Of a DNA stretch of 36,662 nucleotides, positions 1-7,094 are shown piece by piece (position 1 is the first letter of the stretch; each line of letters begins with the position of its first letter). The stretch comes from an uncultured Pseudomonadota bacterium (GTDB taxonomy: Bacteria > Pseudomonadota > Gammaproteobacteria > Burkholderiales > Eutrophovitaceae). The notes below the pieces were generated by a model. The model made no database searches. It was given only the letters and a program-made list of their open reading frames with translations, and had not been told where the DNA came from. The translations under genes were made by a program, and so were the position numbers. The DNA is taken from positions 1-36,662 of the forward strand of contig CAJXOL010000010.1 in assembly GCA_913057675.1 (NCBI GenBank), written 5' to 3'.

Positions 1-42
1 CACTGCATATCGTCGGCAGCGTCAGATGTGTATAAGAGACAG
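1..42. other. Nextera i5-side sequencing adapter (artefact)
   Basis: These bases are not genomic. Base 1 is the last base of the P5 primer. Bases 2-9 read ACTGCATA, an i5 index. Bases 10-23 read TCGTCGGCAGCGTC and bases 24-42 are the Tn5 mosaic end AGATGTGTATAAGAGACAG. Real sequence starts at 43. The apparent GTG start of the first open frame, at 28, lies inside this adapter. Confidence 0.98.
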
Positions 43-984
43 CTTCAACGTACATGGTCTAAAACTACCTTTCATATGCAATCTCTGCGAGATAATCCGC
101 AATGTGCCAAACAAGAATATGATCGAATCTTGGACACAGCTGATCCAGGTTTGCACGCGCACTTAACATTTGACATCAATGATTCGTCTCGATCCGCAGC
201 TATTAATACGGGAGTTAAGCCAAAAATAGCCATATTGCGGGAGCAAGGAGTAAATGGACACATTGAAATGGCTGCTGCGTTTGATCGAGCGGGGTTTTCT
301 GCGATCGATGTTCACATGAGTGACATCATATCCGGTCGTACTTCCTTGGCTGAATTTAAGGGTTTAGCAGCCTGTGGCGGTTTTTCTTATGGAGACGTTC
401 TGGGAGCAGGAGAGGGTTGGGCGAAATCGATTTTATTTAATGCGAAAGCATTAAATGAATTCTCAGAATTTTTTCATCGAGAAGATAGTTTTGCCCTGGG
501 GGTGTGTAATGGATGTCAAATGATGTCTAATCTAAGTGAAATCATCCCTGGTGCTGAGTACTGGCCACGCTTCATTAAGAATAGTTCTGAGCAATTTGAG
601 GCTCGCTTTGTGATGACAGAAATCACACCAAGCCCTTCAATTTTGTTCAGAGATATGGTTGGTTCAAGAATTCCTGTTGTTACGTCTCATGGAGAGGGTC
701 GGGTCGAATTTGAATCCAAGAAGCAAAGTGTCCAAGCAATGTCTAATATGACTTTGCGGTATGTTGACAACTATGGAGATGTGTCACAGCAGTATCCATT
801 TAATCCAAATGGCTCTGCGGATGGGGCGACTGGCTTCACGTCTCGCGATGGACGATTTACTATTATGATGCCTCACCCAGAACGGGCATTTCGAACGACT
901 CAAAATTCTTGGCATCCGGAGGATTGGGACGAAGATGGAGCTTGGATGTTTATGTTCCGTAATGCCCGATATTGGGTTAATTGA
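43..984 (+). CDS. purL: Phosphoribosylformylglycinamidine synthase, C-terminal fragment
   Basis: Last 313 codons of the large single-chain FGAM synthase (about 1300 aa in proteobacteria), which converts FGAR, ATP and glutamine to FGAM in purine synthesis. The fragment covers the end of the synthetase part ([24 protein letters not shown]) and the whole class I glutamine amidotransferase domain. That domain shows [33 protein letters not shown], the nucleophile Cys in [10 protein letters not shown], and the His-Glu pair in [10 protein letters not shown]. The C-terminus ([21 protein letters not shown]) matches the usual family end. The gene is cut by the contig edge, and codons before 43 are adapter. 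It converges on the PPIase gene with only 17 nt between the stop codons and no visible terminator. Confidence 0.97.
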   Translation, partial: LQRTWSKTTFHMQSLRDNPQCAKQEYDRILDTADPGLHAHLTFDINDSSRSAAINTGVKPKIAILREQGVNGHIEMAAAFDRAGFSAIDVHMSDIISGRTSLAEFKGLAACGGFSYGDVLGAGEGWAKSILFNAKALNEFSEFFHREDSFALGVCNGCQMMSNLSEIIPGAEYWPRFIKNSSEQFEARFVMTEITPSPSILFRDMVGSRIPVVTSHGEGRVEFESKKQSVQAMSNMTLRYVDNYGDVSQQYPFNPNGSADGATGFTSRDGRFTIMMPHPERAFRTTQNSWHPEDWDEDGAWMFMFRNARYWVN

Positions 985-1001
985 CCCAGGCTTTGGTAGT
1001 G

Positions 1002-1808
1002 CTATTGATCGAATGTCTGGATTGTCGCTGCATCTCGTAGATCTGATATCAGAGTATCTCGTCTTTGAGTTATGAGGTCTTTGCGAATTTGGTCAGCTAA
1101 CTCAATATATTCAGGGAAAGAAGAGTCCCTGATATCCAGTACTTCAATAACGTGATAACCGACATTCGAGTGAATTGGTTCACTAGTTACTTCCTCTTTA
1201 GTAAGCCTTACCATCGCTTCGGAGAAGGCTTTGACAAAACGTTCTGGGGTGGCCCAATCGAGTTTCCCGCCTATATCTTTTGTGCTGCTATCAATTGATA
1301 ATTCCTTAGCTAATGTCGAAAAATCCTCACCAGCGGTGATTCGAGCAATAATGCTGTCCGCCGAATCTTTGTCCTCTACGAGGATATGACGCACTAGATA
1401 TTCCTTCGATTCACGACGTGCTTTTTTGATTTTTACGTACTCTGCGAATTTTACTGCCTCATCTGGTTCGCTGGCCTTTGTGATTTGCTCAAACAGAAGG
1501 TTAAGGAGCAACTGCTCTTTAGTTGCCTCAAGTTGTTCCATGAACAGTGGATCTTCGTTAATTTTTCTATGTAGTGCCTCTTGCGCTACGATCTCGCGCG
1601 TAATCATCACATCAAGTACACTTTGACGAAACTCGGGGGTATCTTTTTGTCCCTGATTAATTTGACTATTTATCAACATTTCATATTTTGACTTTGATAT
1701 TTCAACGCCATTTACAATAGCTATAACGTCTTGATCGGCATTAACAGCAGAAACATGTAGGGCGAGGATAAAAGCTAGAGTTTTTAATGCATGGTGAAGA
1801 ACGTTCAT
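1002..1808 (-). CDS. Periplasmic parvulin-type peptidyl-prolyl isomerase
   Basis: 268-aa exported PPIase of the PpiC/SurA/PrsA type, expected to help fold envelope proteins. I take the ATG at 1808: it has a good Shine-Dalgarno (AGGAGA, 4 nt spacing) and opens a signal peptide (MNVLHHALKTLAFILALHVSAVNA). A longer frame runs back to 1925 but would overlap bolA. The N-terminal region has the SurA_N-like VIAIVNGVEISKSKYE. The rotamase domain covers roughly residues 135-235 (EYLVRHILVEDKDSAD, GEDFSTLAKELSID, GGKLDWATPERFVKAF, HSNVGYHVIEVLD). It is the last gene of the yciB-bolA-PPIase group. The paralogue (PpiC-like or other) cannot be settled by eye. Confidence 0.9.
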   Translation of the reverse strand: MNVLHHALKTLAFILALHVSAVNADQDVIAIVNGVEISKSKYEMLINSQINQGQKDTPEFRQSVLDVMITREIVAQEALHRKINEDPLFMEQLEATKEQLLLNLLFEQITKASEPDEAVKFAEYVKIKKARRESKEYLVRHILVEDKDSADSIIARITAGEDFSTLAKELSIDSSTKDIGGKLDWATPERFVKAFSEAMVRLTKEEVTSEPIHSNVGYHVIEVLDIRDSSFPEYIELADQIRKDLITQRRDTLISDLRDAATIQTFDQ

Positions 1809-1851
1809 AGTATCTCCTGGCTGTTTCAATCTTTGAAAACCGCTTGTCAAT

Positions 1852-2115
1852 TTAATCCTCTGGAGCGAAGGCCTGTATTGATAAAGCGTGAATAGCTCCA
1901 GGCATGAGGTCTGACAAACATTCATAGATCATTCTATGTCTTTGTAATGTTAATTTTCCGGAAAACATGGAGGATACGATAGTCAACTCATAATGTCCGC
2001 CGCCAGTTTCCTGAACGCCTGCATGACCAGCATGAGAAGCTGAGTCATCAAAAATGTCAATCGCAGTCGGTTCTAATATTGCTAGTTTTTGTTTGATTTG
2101 ATCAATAGTGTTCAT
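1852..2115 (-). CDS. BolA family protein
   Basis: 87-aa BolA/YrbA-type protein. The core is GGGHYELTIVSSMFSGKLTLQRHRMIYECL followed in family order by the end motif (PGAIHALSIQAFAPED). BolA proteins typically bind [2Fe-2S] clusters together with monothiol glutaredoxins and influence envelope or stress responses. The family His is present in the RHRMIY motif. The gene lies between yciB (58-nt gap) and the PPIase gene (43-nt gap) on the minus strand, an arrangement I associate with Burkholderiales. A separate assignment as BolA or IbaG is not possible from the sequence. Confidence 0.92.
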   Translation of the reverse strand: MNTIDQIKQKLAILEPTAIDIFDDSASHAGHAGVQETGGGHYELTIVSSMFSGKLTLQRHRMIYECLSDLMPGAIHALSIQAFAPED

Positions 2116-2173
2116 GTTTTATACATTTTTTAATTAGACATTAACACCCAGGGCCTGTCACCCACAGTCAGAG

Positions 2174-2710
2174 TTACTCGTCTTCTGGGGTGATGTGTTT
2201 CGCTAAAATAAGTGCTTGTCCCAATGCAAATATTAAAAGTAGTCCCATGCCCCCAAACAATTTAAAGTTAACCCACATATCTGTGCTGAAGTTGAAGGCC
2301 ACATAAAGATTGAGGCAGCCCATGAATAAGAAAAAACCTGCCCAACTAAGATTTAATTTACTCCATAGCGTATCACTCATTTGCATTTTTGAGCCCATCA
2401 TAGCTTTGATTAAATTTTTCTTAAAAATTAGATTTGAAAGGCTAAGTATGATCGCAAAAGCCCAATAAAGAGCGGTTGGTTTCCATTTGATAAACGTCTC
2501 GTCTTTAAGCAATAAAGTCGCACCACCAAGAATTACGATTATTCCTAGGTTAATCAACATCATCTTCTCTATTTTTTTGTTTCGGATCCAGGACCAAGCC
2601 GTTTGAGCAATGGTCGTTATGATCGCAGCAGCGGTTGCGGCCATAATGCCGTAGCTTTTGAAAACAACGAAGAAAATTATGATTGGGAATATTTCAAAGA
2701 AAAATTTCAC
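2174..2710 (-). CDS. yciB: Septation protein A / inner membrane protein YciB
   Basis: 178-aa hydrophobic protein with about five membrane segments, of the usual YciB/IspZ length. Recognisable family features are the start MKFFFEIFPIIIFFVVFKSY, the AQTAWSWIRNKKIEKM loop, GGATLLLKDETFIKWKPT, MSDTLWSKLNLSWAGFF and the end FALGQALILAKHI. YciB is an inner-membrane protein linked to cell-envelope synthesis and normal septation in several proteobacteria. It is the first gene of a minus-strand group with bolA and the PPIase gene. It diverges from the AhpD-like gene across 159 nt, in which I see no convincing sigma70 promoter. Confidence 0.92.
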   Translation of the reverse strand: MKFFFEIFPIIIFFVVFKSYGIMAATAAAIITTIAQTAWSWIRNKKIEKMMLINLGIIVILGGATLLLKDETFIKWKPTALYWAFAIILSLSNLIFKKNLIKAMMGSKMQMSDTLWSKLNLSWAGFFLFMGCLNLYVAFNFSTDMWVNFKLFGGMGLLLIFALGQALILAKHITPEDE

Positions 2711-2869
2711 GTGTGCGTTCCGATTGAGTTGAGTACTTGATCCTATGGCATTTTAATCTAATCGGGACATTCGGTTTGAATCATTAAGTCCGCTGATTCA
2801 ATGTGTTGATTAACGTATTATTCCACAGCAGGCAGTATTTTTTGTTTAGCAAAAAAAGAATGGGACAAA

Positions 2870-3355
2870 ATGGATAAAAAATCTTTAGTTAATTTAGTGA
2901 ATTATTCCGAAGCAACACCAGAAGTTCGAGAGATCTTTGATGACATCATGGAGACTAGACAATCAAATTACGTTAATAATATATGGAGAGTGCTAGCTTC
3001 TCATCCACCTCTGTTGAAACAGTTCTGGAGGCAAATGAAGGAAACTATGATTAAGCCATCAAGGCTTGATCCTCTAACAAAGGAGCTCATCTATCTTGCG
3101 GTCAGCATCACGAATAATTGCGAGTATTGTATTAATAGTCATACGGCAGGAGCAAGGACGAAGGGTTTAGATGAGGAAATTCTAGGAGAATTGAACGCAA
3201 TTGTTTCACTGGCAAATGCAGGAAACCGTCTTACAGAAGGGTATCAAGTTCCAGTAGATAAGATTTTTATATCAAAGGCTAAGCAAAACAATTGGAAACA
3301 TATAGAAAAAAAAACGAAGATCAAAAAAAAAGCCTCTAAACTAGTAAAGAAATAA
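2870..3355 (+). CDS. AhpD-like / carboxymuconolactone decarboxylase family protein
   Basis: 161-aa protein with the alkylhydroperoxidase D core. The CxxCxxxH signature is at C84, C87 and H91 (NNCEYCINSHTAGARTKGL), preceded by DPLTKELIYLAVSITNN. In AhpD relatives the two cysteines carry out peroxide or thiol redox chemistry; carboxymuconolactone decarboxylases lack them, so a redox role is more likely. The C-terminal 25 residues are very basic (KKTKIKKKASKLVKK) and lie beyond the family fold. A nitroreductase gene follows with a 30-nt gap in the same direction, so the two are probably co-transcribed. The substrate is unknown. Confidence 0.85.
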   Translation: MDKKSLVNLVNYSEATPEVREIFDDIMETRQSNYVNNIWRVLASHPPLLKQFWRQMKETMIKPSRLDPLTKELIYLAVSITNNCEYCINSHTAGARTKGLDEEILGELNAIVSLANAGNRLTEGYQVPVDKIFISKAKQNNWKHIEKKTKIKKKASKLVKK

Positions 3356-3385
3356 ATTATTGAGTTTTTGATTTGGAGTATACAA

Positions 3386-4048
3386 ATGAGTGTTGTGAAA
3401 GCGTTAAGTGAACGATTTAGTTGCAGAAAATTTACACCAGATAAGCTCCCCGACCAAAAGGTGCATGAATTATTAATCAGCGCGCAGAGGACTGCTTCTT
3501 GGTGTAATACGCAACCTTGGTCAGTACACATTGTTTCTGGAGAACTGCTCGTAGAACTTAGTCATGCTTTAGTTGAGGCTGCGAAGATAGGGCGACCACC
3601 TGTGCCCGACATTGAGTTCCCCGAGAAATATATTGGCCAATATAAGGAGCGACGCAAGGTTTGTGGCTTGCAGCTATATAAGTCAGTAGGTATTGAGAGG
3701 GGTAATGCTGAGAAAACACAAAATCAGTTGTTAGAAAATTTTAGATTTTTTGGTGCACCTCATGCGGCGTTCATTTCCACACCTCAAGAACTAGGCACAT
3801 ATGGCGCGGTTGATTGCGGGCTATATTTGTCTTCTTTCATGCTTGTTGCGCAAGAGATGGGTTTGGCAACTATCGCTCAAGCAGCATTAGCTAGTTATCC
3901 AGATATTGTCAGGCAATTCGTTCCTATAGAGGAGGGACGTGATTTACTGTGTGGAATAAGTTTTGGCCTCGCTGATGTGACTCATCCAGTAAATTCCTAT
4001 AGAACGGAACGAGAGACTATTGATTCCATTGCAGCGTTTCATACATGA
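3386..4048 (+). CDS. Nitroreductase family FMN oxidoreductase
   Basis: 220-aa flavoprotein of the nitroreductase family. The start is the ATG at 3386, which follows GGAG with 6 nt spacing; an upstream in-frame start at 3368 lacks this. Family features are the FMN phosphate-binding RFSCRKFTPDKLP near the N-terminus, the SAQRTASWCNTQPWSVHIVSG segment, GAPHAAFISTP, DCGLYLSSFMLVAQEMGLATIAQAALASYP and GISFGLAD. Members reduce nitro compounds, quinones or enones with NAD(P)H. The true substrate cannot be read from sequence. Its place between the AhpD-like gene and a hydratase-like gene suggests a small catabolic or detoxifying group. Confidence 0.88.
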   Translation: MSVVKALSERFSCRKFTPDKLPDQKVHELLISAQRTASWCNTQPWSVHIVSGELLVELSHALVEAAKIGRPPVPDIEFPEKYIGQYKERRKVCGLQLYKSVGIERGNAEKTQNQLLENFRFFGAPHAAFISTPQELGTYGAVDCGLYLSSFMLVAQEMGLATIAQAALASYPDIVRQFVPIEEGRDLLCGISFGLADVTHPVNSYRTERETIDSIAAFHT

Positions 4049-4155
4049 GAGATTCTTGCTCAACTCGACAATTCAAGCTGATAAGAAACCAAAATTTTTT
4101 AACGCTGGCTTCATTGCTAGAATGAGCAAACAATTCAGATAGGTTACTAAATTTT

Positions 4156-4917
4156 ATGAAAAATTTTTTGACGAGAAAATTGCTCCCCGATGATATCGAT
4201 TTGTTAGCTCGTCAGCAGCTTCATGATTATAAGAATAGACGTCCTGGGAATTGTTTTGCTGATCCTGAGTTTGAAATGGATATTCAATCGGCTTACAAGC
4301 TTCAGGATGCGGTTGCTAAGTTGAGGCAAGAAGAGGGGGACACCGTTGCTGGCTATAAAATAGGGTGTATCGGGGGTGACATTAAAACTCAGTTCGGAAT
4401 TGAAGGCCCAGTTCGTGGGACGCTGTTTTTAAGTGAGCTATTCCGTGATGGTGAAGGTCTGAATTCTGAATCTTTTGCGAATCTTGCAGTTGAGGCGGAA
4501 ATGGCATTTTCACTCCTCGACGGAGGACAGATAGACCGTATTTTTCCAGTTATTGAGCTACATAATTTAGTGTTTAGAGGGTTTAAGAAATCTTTGCCAG
4601 AGCTGATCGCAAATAACTGTATTAACGCGGGTGTGGTTGTTCCGACCAATGAAGTCGAAAATGTTACCGAAGCGTCTGAAATAACTTTGCAGATTAACGA
4701 GCAAAGGTACAGTACGAATGAAATTTGGCCCATTAATAATACGCCAAATGGCTCTCTAGGTTGGTTGCAAAAAAATCTAAAATCTTATGCGTTGAGTGCC
4801 AAGAGTGGACATATGGTTCTCGCGGGAACGTCCCTGGGGCTTTATCCGGTCAAAGCAGGAGACACTGTTACCGTATTTTTGAATGGGAAAGCAATGGTTA
4901 AGTGTAACGTACACTAA
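4156..4917 (+). CDS. 2-keto-4-pentenoate hydratase-type (FAH superfamily) protein
   Basis: 253-aa protein of the MhpD/DmpE hydratase and decarboxylase branch of the fumarylacetoacetate hydrolase superfamily. Visible landmarks are SAYKLQDAVAKLRQ, VAGYKIGCIGG, GPVRGTLFLSELF, the metal-site region (NLAVEAEMAFSL then FPVIELHNLVFRG), NAGVVVPTNE, and NGSLGWLQKNL with GTSLGLYPVKAGDTVTVFLNG at the end. In aromatic meta-cleavage pathways such enzymes hydrate 2-hydroxypenta-2,4-dienoate. No dioxygenase or aldolase partner is in this window, so the pathway is open. It lies 107 nt after the nitroreductase gene and has only a weak ribosome binding site (TAGGT). It converges on the HAD gene. Confidence 0.82.
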   Translation: MKNFLTRKLLPDDIDLLARQQLHDYKNRRPGNCFADPEFEMDIQSAYKLQDAVAKLRQEEGDTVAGYKIGCIGGDIKTQFGIEGPVRGTLFLSELFRDGEGLNSESFANLAVEAEMAFSLLDGGQIDRIFPVIELHNLVFRGFKKSLPELIANNCINAGVVVPTNEVENVTEASEITLQINEQRYSTNEIWPINNTPNGSLGWLQKNLKSYALSAKSGHMVLAGTSLGLYPVKAGDTVTVFLNGKAMVKCNVH

Positions 4918-5001
4918 ATAATCATTGGTCAATGAGAGACTATGGATTAATCTGATTTAGGATTTCTTAGTTATATTTCATGATGTTTCGAACCCGTACT
5001 T

Positions 5002-5057
5002 GATAAGAAAAATTTTGAACTTAAAAATATTTGGTTCTACTACTTAATTTTCTTATC
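5002..5057. repeat. Inverted repeat between convergent genes, possible bidirectional terminator
   Basis: The 158-nt gap between the convergent hydratase and HAD genes holds a perfect 10-bp inverted repeat, GATAAGAAAA at 5002-5011 and TTTTCTTATC at 5048-5057. A smaller GAAC/GTTC pair sits inside it (5017-5020 and 5034-5037). The position suits transcription termination on both strands, but neither strand has a U-run after the stem, so it may act differently or not at all. Confidence 0.35.
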
Positions 5058-5075
5058 TAAGCGTGGGTTAAAGAG

Positions 5076-5777
5076 TTATAGTTTTTTAAGCAGGCCCTGA
5101 AAATCATCAGCAACAAAGTCATGATGAGTAGAGGGTGTTTTATGCGGTGGATCTTCATGTCCCCATTCGTCAGGCCTTCTTATGAATGCTGTTTTGAAGC
5201 CGCATTGTTTCGCTGCATCTAAGTCAAAGTTGTGAGATGCAACCATGCAGCACTCCTGAGGTTTGAGTTGCAGGTACTTTGCGCAAGTTAAATAGACCTC
5301 AGGAAGCACCTTATATTTTCCTATTCCCTCGCAGGAAATTACGGCATCCCAAGTTAATCCATTTTTACGAGCGGTATCGATAATTGCCCGATAGGAAAGT
5401 AGTGTAAATGATACACAGATGAAGTGTTTTTTAAATTCGGTTAGAGCTGCAGGAAACCCGGGCCAGCATTCAAGAGAATGCAGAGCCTCCCAGGCGATGG
5501 ATCGTTTATCATTTTCGCTAAACTGTGTGAGGCGATGCTCGTGAATTAAGTCATTGAGTGCTTCCAAGTGAACATCATCAAAATTTTTCGTTGCGGTAGC
5601 GTGTTCGCCGTGATTCAGCATTAAATTCAGCGTGCGTCGTCGATATTCGTTTGTTATCGAGCCCCAGTCATGTGTTATACCGTGGGCTTCGCCAACGCGT
5701 TTGAAGGCTGCTTTGAATCCCGTGTGCCAGTCCAGGATTGTACCTCCAGTATCAAATGTTAATGCTTTGATTGTCAT
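5076..5777 (-). CDS. HAD-superfamily hydrolase, haloacid dehalogenase type II-like
   Basis: 233-aa HAD enzyme most like L-2-haloacid dehalogenases. Motif I is KALTFDTGGTILDW with the nucleophile Asp near residue 8; as in dehalogenases (DAYGT), the second Asp of HAD phosphatases is absent. Motif II is in VSFTLLSYRAI, the motif III Lys in GIGKYKVLPEVYLTCAKYL, and motif IV in MVASHNFDLDAAKQCGFKTAFIRRP. Catalysis would be hydrolysis through an aspartyl-ester intermediate, on a haloacid or an unknown substrate. It is the last gene of the nine-gene minus-strand run, 66 nt after the PIN gene. A TATACT box in that gap has no good -35, so a separate promoter is uncertain. Confidence 0.8.
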   Translation of the reverse strand: MTIKALTFDTGGTILDWHTGFKAAFKRVGEAHGITHDWGSITNEYRRRTLNLMLNHGEHATATKNFDDVHLEALNDLIHEHRLTQFSENDKRSIAWEALHSLECWPGFPAALTEFKKHFICVSFTLLSYRAIIDTARKNGLTWDAVISCEGIGKYKVLPEVYLTCAKYLQLKPQECCMVASHNFDLDAAKQCGFKTAFIRRPDEWGHEDPPHKTPSTHHDFVADDFQGLLKKL

Positions 5778-5843
5778 CAGGTATATTGAGTTTTAGTGTC
5801 TTTGATAAAACTTTTTTTAAAAATAGTATACACACCTATTTGA

Positions 5844-6284
5844 TTAGGCTGCTGCCAGAAGTTTTTTTACAAACGAGTTCGGATTTACGGTGGCAAAACT
5901 TATTTTGTGGTTCCTAAGTGCTCGTCTGTTTTTTTTTCTAAGTAAGTCCAGATCTTTGGTAATCAGGTACTTAATTGAATGTTGGCCAGCTAGATTCAGG
6001 AACTTTATGTCGTCCGGATCTTTGCACCAGTATTGTGGATTTTCGATAGTTGGGGTATCTACAAAAGTACACAACGCTTTGATATCATTTTCAATAATTG
6101 ATTCTTTAATATTTTGTCCTAAGAATCGAGAGTATCTGAGCACTGCGACGGCCTCTTCTAAGCATGGATCATCAATGACTATCTCAATATGTTGTTTTTT
6201 TTTGAGAGCCTTTAATGGTTTTATATTGATATCGTCGAAATAAAACCAGTCAATCCATATGTTTGTGTCGAAGACAACCCGCAT
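5844..6284 (-). CDS. PIN-domain protein, VapC-like putative ribonuclease without visible antitoxin
   Basis: 146-aa single PIN domain of the group often annotated as a putative toxin-antitoxin toxin component (COG1569-like). Acidic metal ligands are visible: Asp in MRVVFDTNIWIDW, Glu in CLEEAVAVLRYSRFLG, Asp in WCKDPDDIKFLNLA, and Asp in YLITKDLDLL. I use the ATG at 6284 because family members begin at MRVVxDTN; a TTG at 6293 overlapping the upstream stop is possible. No antitoxin gene is next to it. Its neighbours are an rRNA pseudouridine synthase and a HAD hydrolase inside a metabolic directon. It may be a stably kept RNA-processing nuclease rather than an active toxin. That is inference. 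Confidence 0.78.
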   Translation of the reverse strand: MRVVFDTNIWIDWFYFDDINIKPLKALKKKQHIEIVIDDPCLEEAVAVLRYSRFLGQNIKESIIENDIKALCTFVDTPTIENPQYWCKDPDDIKFLNLAGQHSIKYLITKDLDLLRKKNRRALRNHKISFATVNPNSFVKKLLAAA

Positions 6285-6289
6285 GGGGC

Positions 6290-7087
6290 TCAAAAGAGTT
6301 CTTTATCGTCAAGGTAACGCCATTGTCCTATTGGCAACTTTGATAGTGTGACTTGGCCTATGCGAACTCGTTTTAGGCCAGTAACTCGTAGTCCAACAAA
6401 TTCACACATTCTTCGAATTTGTCGTTTTTTCCCCTCACGCAAGACGAATCTAAGCTGATCGTCATTAATCCAAGAAACTTTAGCGGGTTTCAATACTTTT
6501 CCGTCTAGCTCAAGTCCATGATGAAGTAATTCCATGCCACTGTCTGTGAGGGTTCCACTGACACGGACGAGATACTCTTTTTCAATTTCAGAGTCTTGAC
6601 CAATTAATTTTTTTGCAATTCGCCCGTCTTGTGTCAGGATCAGTAATCCTGTTGTGTCAATATCAAGGCGACCTGCCGGAGCAAGACCCTTTAAATGTTG
6701 TCGGATAAAGGTGTTTTTTGATTTATCATCGGAAAACTGGTTGTCAGGTTTCACTAATGTAATGGCGGGTTTATATTCCCCTTCGGCTTGACTTGAGACG
6801 TAACCAATGGGTTTGTTGATTAATATAGTGACTTTGCTAACGCCCAACCCCTTCTGTGTGAGTGTAATCTTCGCATTATGAGCTGCTCGTGTGCCAAGTT
6901 CCTCAACGCGAATGCCGTTCACCATAACCCAGCCTTTGGCAATATAGTCGTCAGCCTCTCGTCTCGAACACATGCCGCGTTCTGACATGAGCTTGGACAC
7001 GCGAATCATGGCGATGGGTTCCGGCATTGTGGTTTTCGTCGACTCTTTGGTGCCAGACGACGGTGATTTGAGCCCCAATCGTGTCAT
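6290..7087 (-). CDS. RsuA/RluB/RluF-family rRNA pseudouridine synthase
   Basis: 265-aa pseudouridine synthase acting on ribosomal RNA. An N-terminal S4 RNA-binding domain ([32 protein letters not shown]) comes first. The catalytic domain has [12 protein letters not shown], the active-site Asp in [28 protein letters not shown], and the closing [28 protein letters not shown]. Which uridine it modifies cannot be told; the S4 domain excludes the RluA/RluC/RluD sequence type only in part. The start is uncertain: ATG 7087 lies 7 nt after the acnA stop without a Shine-Dalgarno, while internal Met codons at about residues 21 and 27 fit the usual domain start. Confidence 0.88.
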   Translation of the reverse strand: MTRLGLKSPSSGTKESTKTTMPEPIAMIRVSKLMSERGMCSRREADDYIAKGWVMVNGIRVEELGTRAAHNAKITLTQKGLGVSKVTILINKPIGYVSSQAEGEYKPAITLVKPDNQFSDDKSKNTFIRQHLKGLAPAGRLDIDTTGLLILTQDGRIAKKLIGQDSEIEKEYLVRVSGTLTDSGMELLHHGLELDGKVLKPAKVSWINDDQLRFVLREGKKRQIRRMCEFVGLRVTGLKRVRIGQVTLSKLPIGQWRYLDDKELF

Positions 7088-7094
7088 ATTGTCA

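Noticed and set aside
24-42. Tn5 mosaic-end sequence as a sign of a natural IS50/Tn5 element
   Set aside because: It is joined to the Nextera primer and index sequences at both contig ends and has no transposase; it is library adapter.
1809-1925. Longer N-terminus for the PPIase, overlapping bolA
   Set aside because: The ATG at 1808 has a strong ribosome site and starts a signal peptide; the extension is the other-frame reading of the bolA end.
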